From Oscillatoriales cyanobacterium (GTDB lineage Bacteria; Cyanobacteriota; Cyanobacteriia; Cyanobacteriales; Laspinemataceae): a stretch of 64,000 bases of DNA. The stretch's first letter is position 1; each line of letters begins with the position of its first letter. The DNA lies in the NCBI GenBank assembly GCA_011390955.1, contig JAABRM010000024.1:1-64000 (forward strand). Direction: 5' to 3'. Below the pieces are notes generated by a model. It was given only the letters and a program-made list of their open reading frames with translations. It was not told where the DNA came from and did not search any database. Both the position numbers and the translations under genes were made by a program. Of the stretch, positions 60,418 to 64,000 are shown in pieces.

Positions 60418-61851
60418 ATGAGTGGCGATCGCCTATATGCCCCTAGTCTATATTTATATACTTTTGCCTTAAAAGACCAGGGCAAAAACACAGCAGAACA
60501 GCCGATTTATCAGTACGGTGCAGAATTGTTAAAACAATTTCAATCACCGGCAGTACATAGGGCTGACAAACCGGAAGTAATGGCGACAAATTCGGCTAAT
60601 ATGCTGCGTTTTTCATTAGAGATGACTCCCCAAGAGAGTGAAAATCGCTTTTCTCAAAAAATTAAATTTGGAGAAAAAAATTATCCGTTTTGGGGATATG
60701 TGGCTGGTCAAGAAATTGACGATAATTGTAGTCTGTGGGTTAATCTGCATATTCCCGAACGAGAAGCTGGTTCGGGCAGTTTCCTAGAAGTACCCCTAGA
60801 ATTATTGACGGCGTTTAATCAAAAATATCGGCTGATATTAGCAACAGATAATGACTTAGAAGTAAATAAAATTTTCGGTCAAACCTTATTGTTAACCTTG
60901 GGGTTGACTCCCGATCAAAAACTCAAGGCAAAAACTGACCAAAAATATTTAAAAAATTTAAGCGATCGCGCCTTAAATGCCCTTTTAAGCCAAACTAAAA
61001 TTAAACCACCATTTAATCAAGAGGGTAAACTCCTAGGTTATCCCATTTTTGAATATGGTTTCACTTCAAATGTTGCCACAGTTTCCCATATTCTAATTTG
61101 GTTTGTCCCAGATCGATCGACGGAACAAATTTATCAAAACTGTCAGAAAGAATTTTTTCAGTTATTTTGCGATCGCCATCAAATTGTCGCGGTAGGAGTG
61201 GCAAGGGAAATGCAGGATGATTTAATCGCTGAAGCTAATCATAACATTCAGCATTTACTTGAAGAACTGGCAAATATTTACCAAAAAAATAACAGCTTAA
61301 TTCAGATTATAAAACCACTAGAAAATCACCTTAAACATATCCCAAAATTAGCTTTACAGTATGCCGAATTATTGCTAAAATTAGAAAATGGGCAGCAAGC
61401 GATCGCCTTTAGCAGCGATCGATATCAGCAAACCTTGCATCAACTAGAATCATTGGGAATTAAAGATGAATTATCTCTATTTTTTTTATCTCGTTTCATC
61501 ACACAAGCCGCCGAAAATAAGCAAAAAAAGATTCAAGGCAATATCAACAAAATTCAAGAATGGCAAATATTACTAAATCAAGGCATAATTTCCATGCAGT
61601 GCTTAATAGAATTAGGCCAAATCCAGCGAGAAAAGCGATTAATAACTCAACTAAAAGCCTTAGCCGCTGGGTTAGGAATGGCAGGAATCATAGCTGCCAG
61701 TCTTCCCTATATTTTCATCCCAGATGAAAATTTAATTATACCATTAATCAATCTAGCCGTAAATCCATTTTTTGCCAGCGTTATCTTGAGTTTAACAATG
61801 GGTTTTAGCACATATTTTACCGTTTGTAAATATTTAAATAAAACCCAATAA
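60418..61851 (+). CDS. Unrecognised protein with C-terminal membrane anchor
   Basis: The protein has 477 residues and no family I know. The first 250 residues form a mixed domain with beta character (YAPSLYLYTFALK, LEMTPQESENRFSQKIKFGEKNYPFWGYVAGQ). A long helical stretch follows (about 265-400), then two membrane helices (about 418-438 and 447-467). The ribosome-binding site is good. It follows the ATPase/DUF4276 pair on the same strand after 250 bases with repeats, so it is likely a separate transcription unit. A membrane-tethered role in an accessory system is possible but unproven. Confidence 0.55.
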   Translation: MSGDRLYAPSLYLYTFALKDQGKNTAEQPIYQYGAELLKQFQSPAVHRADKPEVMATNSANMLRFSLEMTPQESENRFSQKIKFGEKNYPFWGYVAGQEIDDNCSLWVNLHIPEREAGSGSFLEVPLELLTAFNQKYRLILATDNDLEVNKIFGQTLLLTLGLTPDQKLKAKTDQKYLKNLSDRALNALLSQTKIKPPFNQEGKLLGYPIFEYGFTSNVATVSHILIWFVPDRSTEQIYQNCQKEFFQLFCDRHQIVAVGVAREMQDDLIAEANHNIQHLLEELANIYQKNNSLIQIIKPLENHLKHIPKLALQYAELLLKLENGQQAIAFSSDRYQQTLHQLESLGIKDELSLFFLSRFITQAAENKQKKIQGNINKIQEWQILLNQGIISMQCLIELGQIQREKRLITQLKALAAGLGMAGIIAASLPYIFIPDENLIIPLINLAVNPFFASVILSLTMGFSTYFTVCKYLNKTQ

Positions 61852-62190
61852 ATATAAATAAATAATGCAATAAATCAGAGTAAGTTATAGAGCAGGTTAT
61901 AGAAGCGATCGCGCAGGATTTTTTTTGGGCTGAAAAAATTCAACAACCAGGGGAACGCCCCAAAAGAAAAAAATCCTAACTAAAAAATAAAAAAAACTTA
62001 TTGCCATTCTCATAATTTAGAGGTTTGAATCGCGGATAATAAACAGAGGGCTGGAATTGAGGTATGCTAAAAACACCGCTCAAAAATCCTGCTTTTGACG
62101 AACCTAAAGGCAAAAAAACGGTCAAGTTAAATGCTTAACCGTTTTTCCGGCTCAGTTTTCCAGGCCTGGGAAGAAGTAAACGATCTATAT
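61852..62190. other. Leader region with a hairpin overlapping a possible start
   Basis: There is no gene. AAAACGGT (62115-62122) pairs with ACCGTTTT (62138-62145) over a 15-base loop that contains an ATG, followed by a T-run. This looks like a terminator or attenuator in front of the glycosylhydrolase gene. Confidence 0.5.
62115..62146 (+). terminator. Intrinsic terminator or attenuator before the glycosylhydrolase gene
   Basis: A perfect 8-bp stem ends in TTTTT. It lies 45 bases before the chosen start of the next gene and 264 bases after the previous stop. It either ends a leader transcript or a small RNA. Confidence 0.55.
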
Positions 62191-63804
62191 ATGATGTCCT
62201 CCTCTAACACTAATCACAATATGTCTAATGGTCTGACATTGTTTTCGCAAAATGTCACCGGGAAACCAATCACTCGAATGAGTTCGCATTCGCGGTCTTT
62301 TTCCTGGCTCAAGATGACTCCCGCTTTAATTACGGCTTTCCTGACGGCCATCATCAGTCCGATGCTGCCGATTTCCGAAGCGCAAGCAGTGATGCGGGCT
62401 ACTTGTCAACTGTCCGCAGACGAGGTGGCGAAAAAAGATGACTTACGCCAAGGAGCGATCGCTGGAGATCAAACGGCGCAAGCAGAATACGAAGCACTCT
62501 TACAAGAACAAGCACAGCGCTTAAACACTTGTCGCAGCCAAAACTGGCCGAAAAATCAAGCAATTTGGGTGCGGCTATACCCTTGCGATGCCCGACCGGG
62601 AAAACTGGACGCCCTTTTAGATCGAATTGTCAGCAAAGGATACAACCAAGTCTATGTGGAAACATTCTACGATGGTCGAGTCTTACTGCCTATGGCTGAC
62701 AACCCCACCGCTTGGCCTTCGGCGATTAGAACTCCTGGGTTGGAAAATCGGGATCTCTTGGCAGAAGTAATTCAAAAAGGTCGCCAGCGGGGTCTCAAAG
62801 TGTATGCGTGGCACTTCACCATGAACTTTGGCCACAGTTATGCCCAAACCCCAGAGCGGGAAGCTGCTTTAGCCAAAAATGGTCGGGGACAAAACACGAT
62901 GAATATCCGGCAGGAATTGGGGCTGCACGCTGATGCAGAATCTCAAGAGGGTCATGTTTTTGTCGATCCATATAGTCCTCAAGCCCGAAAAGACTATAGT
63001 GTGATGATTTCGGAAGTCCTCAAGCGGCAACCCGATGGAATGTTGTTTGACTACGTGCGTTATATGCGCGGGGTGGGGCCAGCTTCGGTGGTCAGCAACG
63101 TTGACCAACTGTGGATTTACTCCCAGGCTTCGCGAGAAACTCTCTATCAACGAGCCTTGAACCAAAAAGGGCGAGAGATGATTCGCCGATTTGTGGCCAA
63201 TGGCCGAATTACGGCCCAGGATATTGCAGAAATTAATCAACAGCATCCCACTGAGGGCGAACCCCTGTGGCAAGGGCGATCGGTCGTTGCCACCAAAACC
63301 GTGGCTACCCCAGAACAGCTTCAACCTCAGTTGCAATGGGAACTGTGGTATCTGAGTGTAGCCCATGCGGTGCAAGGGATTTTGGATTTTGTGGCTTTAG
63401 CGATCGAGCCGATCGAAGCCCAGGGAATTCCTGCTGGGGCGGTGTTTTTCCCAGGGGGCAACCGTCCAGTGGGAGAACGCGGGTATGATTCCCGGTTACA
63501 GCCTTGGGATAGATTTCCTGCCAGTATGGAGTTCCATCCGATGGCTTATGCCAATTGTGGGAAAACCCACTGTATTGTGGAGGAAGTCGAGCGCGTGATT
63601 TCGATGGCGTCCCCACAAACGAGAATTATTCCCGCGTTGGCAGGAGATTGGGGTAAGTCGATTAAGGAGCGTCCCAGTTTAGAGGCCCAGATGGATGATA
63701 TCTACCGTCGATTGGGTAATCGAATTGATTCGGTGAGCCATTTTGCTTATGCATGGCAAGAACCAGAGTCCGATCGCGATCGCAAATTCTGTACGGCAGA
63801 TTAG
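62191..63804 (+). CDS. Family-10-like glycosylhydrolase (COG1649/GHL10) with export signal
   Basis: The protein has 537 residues. A signal peptide occupies about 26-54 (TPALITAFLTAIISPML, then SEAQA). After a linker the catalytic region begins AIWVRLYPCDARPGKLDALLDRIVSKGYNQVYVETFYDGRVLLP, continues with GLKVYAWHFTMNFG and HVFVDPYSPQARKDY, and has GMLFDYVRYMRG, the conserved barrel strand of GHL10-like TIM barrels. I start at 62191 rather than the ATG at 62131, which lies inside a terminator-like hairpin. It probably acts on extracellular or envelope polysaccharides. The real substrate is unknown. Confidence 0.83.
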   Translation: MMSSSNTNHNMSNGLTLFSQNVTGKPITRMSSHSRSFSWLKMTPALITAFLTAIISPMLPISEAQAVMRATCQLSADEVAKKDDLRQGAIAGDQTAQAEYEALLQEQAQRLNTCRSQNWPKNQAIWVRLYPCDARPGKLDALLDRIVSKGYNQVYVETFYDGRVLLPMADNPTAWPSAIRTPGLENRDLLAEVIQKGRQRGLKVYAWHFTMNFGHSYAQTPEREAALAKNGRGQNTMNIRQELGLHADAESQEGHVFVDPYSPQARKDYSVMISEVLKRQPDGMLFDYVRYMRGVGPASVVSNVDQLWIYSQASRETLYQRALNQKGREMIRRFVANGRITAQDIAEINQQHPTEGEPLWQGRSVVATKTVATPEQLQPQLQWELWYLSVAHAVQGILDFVALAIEPIEAQGIPAGAVFFPGGNRPVGERGYDSRLQPWDRFPASMEFHPMAYANCGKTHCIVEEVERVISMASPQTRIIPALAGDWGKSIKERPSLEAQMDDIYRRLGNRIDSVSHFAYAWQEPESDRDRKFCTAD

Positions 63805-63849
63805 TTACTTGTTCTTTTTCCCGTAACTCTTGTGCGGGGGCTTTTGGGG

Positions 63850-64000
63850 TGTAGGGAATAATTGATAATTGATAATTGATAATTGATAATTGATAATTGA
63901 TAATTTTTTTAATTGTCAATTATCAATTGTTAATTGTCAATTGTTAATTTTTCCGATGGCGACCGATGGCGGCTCCACACCCCCTTCCCTTAACCAATGA
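63850..64000. repeat. 10-mer (TGATAATTGA) array at the right edge
   Basis: AATTGATAAT tandem units, preceded by GTGTAGGGAATA, run from about 63859 to 63905. Their inverted halves (CAATTATCAATTG, GTTAATTG) follow to about 63950. GATGGCGACCGATGGCGGC and CCCCTTCCC follow to the window edge, similar to repeats at 27700 and 29640. Confidence 0.8.

Overview
The window is chromosomal DNA from a filamentous cyanobacterium, probably of the Oscillatoriales type. The evidence is the very frequent HIP1 octamer GCGATCGC, cyanobacterium-specific families (DUF4346, a Psb32-like TPM protein, cyanobacteriochrome GAF domains, a CyaC-like response-regulator cyclase) and the repeat load: heptamer TTGTTGG arrays, 10-mer TGATAATTGA arrays, AGAAACC-type palindromes and small MITE-like elements. 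The genus cannot be fixed from sequence alone. I saw no rRNA, tRNA or CRISPR array.

Layout. 1-4.9 kb: the edge of a possible integrase gene, DUF4346, a Psb32-like protein, a Uma2 nuclease-like protein, and an XRE/ImmA-type pair divergent from a small gene across a region holding four related 18-bp operators. 5.1-11.1 kb: a same-strand cluster of unrecognised proteins, including two paralogous coiled-coil proteins and a membrane/coiled-coil/pentapeptide-repeat protein, each separated from the next by repeats. 11.3-13 kb: an Anbu proteasome-like peptidase and iron superoxide dismutase. 13.4-19 kb: a signalling block with a hybrid histidine kinase, a REC-adenylate cyclase, a decayed kinase remnant, and a REC-HPt-HPt protein whose first HPt has lost its histidine. 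19-25.3 kb: a permease pair, then a UDP-glucuronate decarboxylase gene interrupted by a full-length intein with a LAGLIDADG endonuclease, then UDP-glucose dehydrogenase. The last two form a UDP-glucose to UDP-glucuronate to UDP-xylose route for cell-surface sugars.

25.5-43.3 kb: a WD40 protein, an orphan DUF2357 protein, a mechanosensitive-channel-like protein and an SRPBCC protein. Then comes a 1635-residue six-GAF photoreceptor-type kinase with three DXCF/CH cyanobacteriochrome domains, followed by a lone receiver, a GAF-GGDEF protein and a chemoreceptor. 43.5-46.6 kb: a YdiJ-like FAD/Fe-S dehydrogenase.

46.6-60.4 kb is the accessory, defence-like part. A NACHT-HEAT NTPase gene is split by a two-gene RHH-like/HNH cassette and broken again by a nonsense change plus a 10-bp insertion. 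It is bracketed by dense palindrome arrays. After it come a BrnT-type toxin-antitoxin pair, a transketolase/phosphoketolase-like enzyme, and an OLD-like ATPase paired with a DUF4276 TOPRIM-like protein. The window ends with an unrecognised membrane protein and a family-10-like glycosylhydrolase.

The most unusual items are the intein at the active-site motif of a sugar-nucleotide enzyme, the cassette-split NACHT gene, the four-operator XRE/ImmA control region, and repeat elements that have entered coding sequence in frame.
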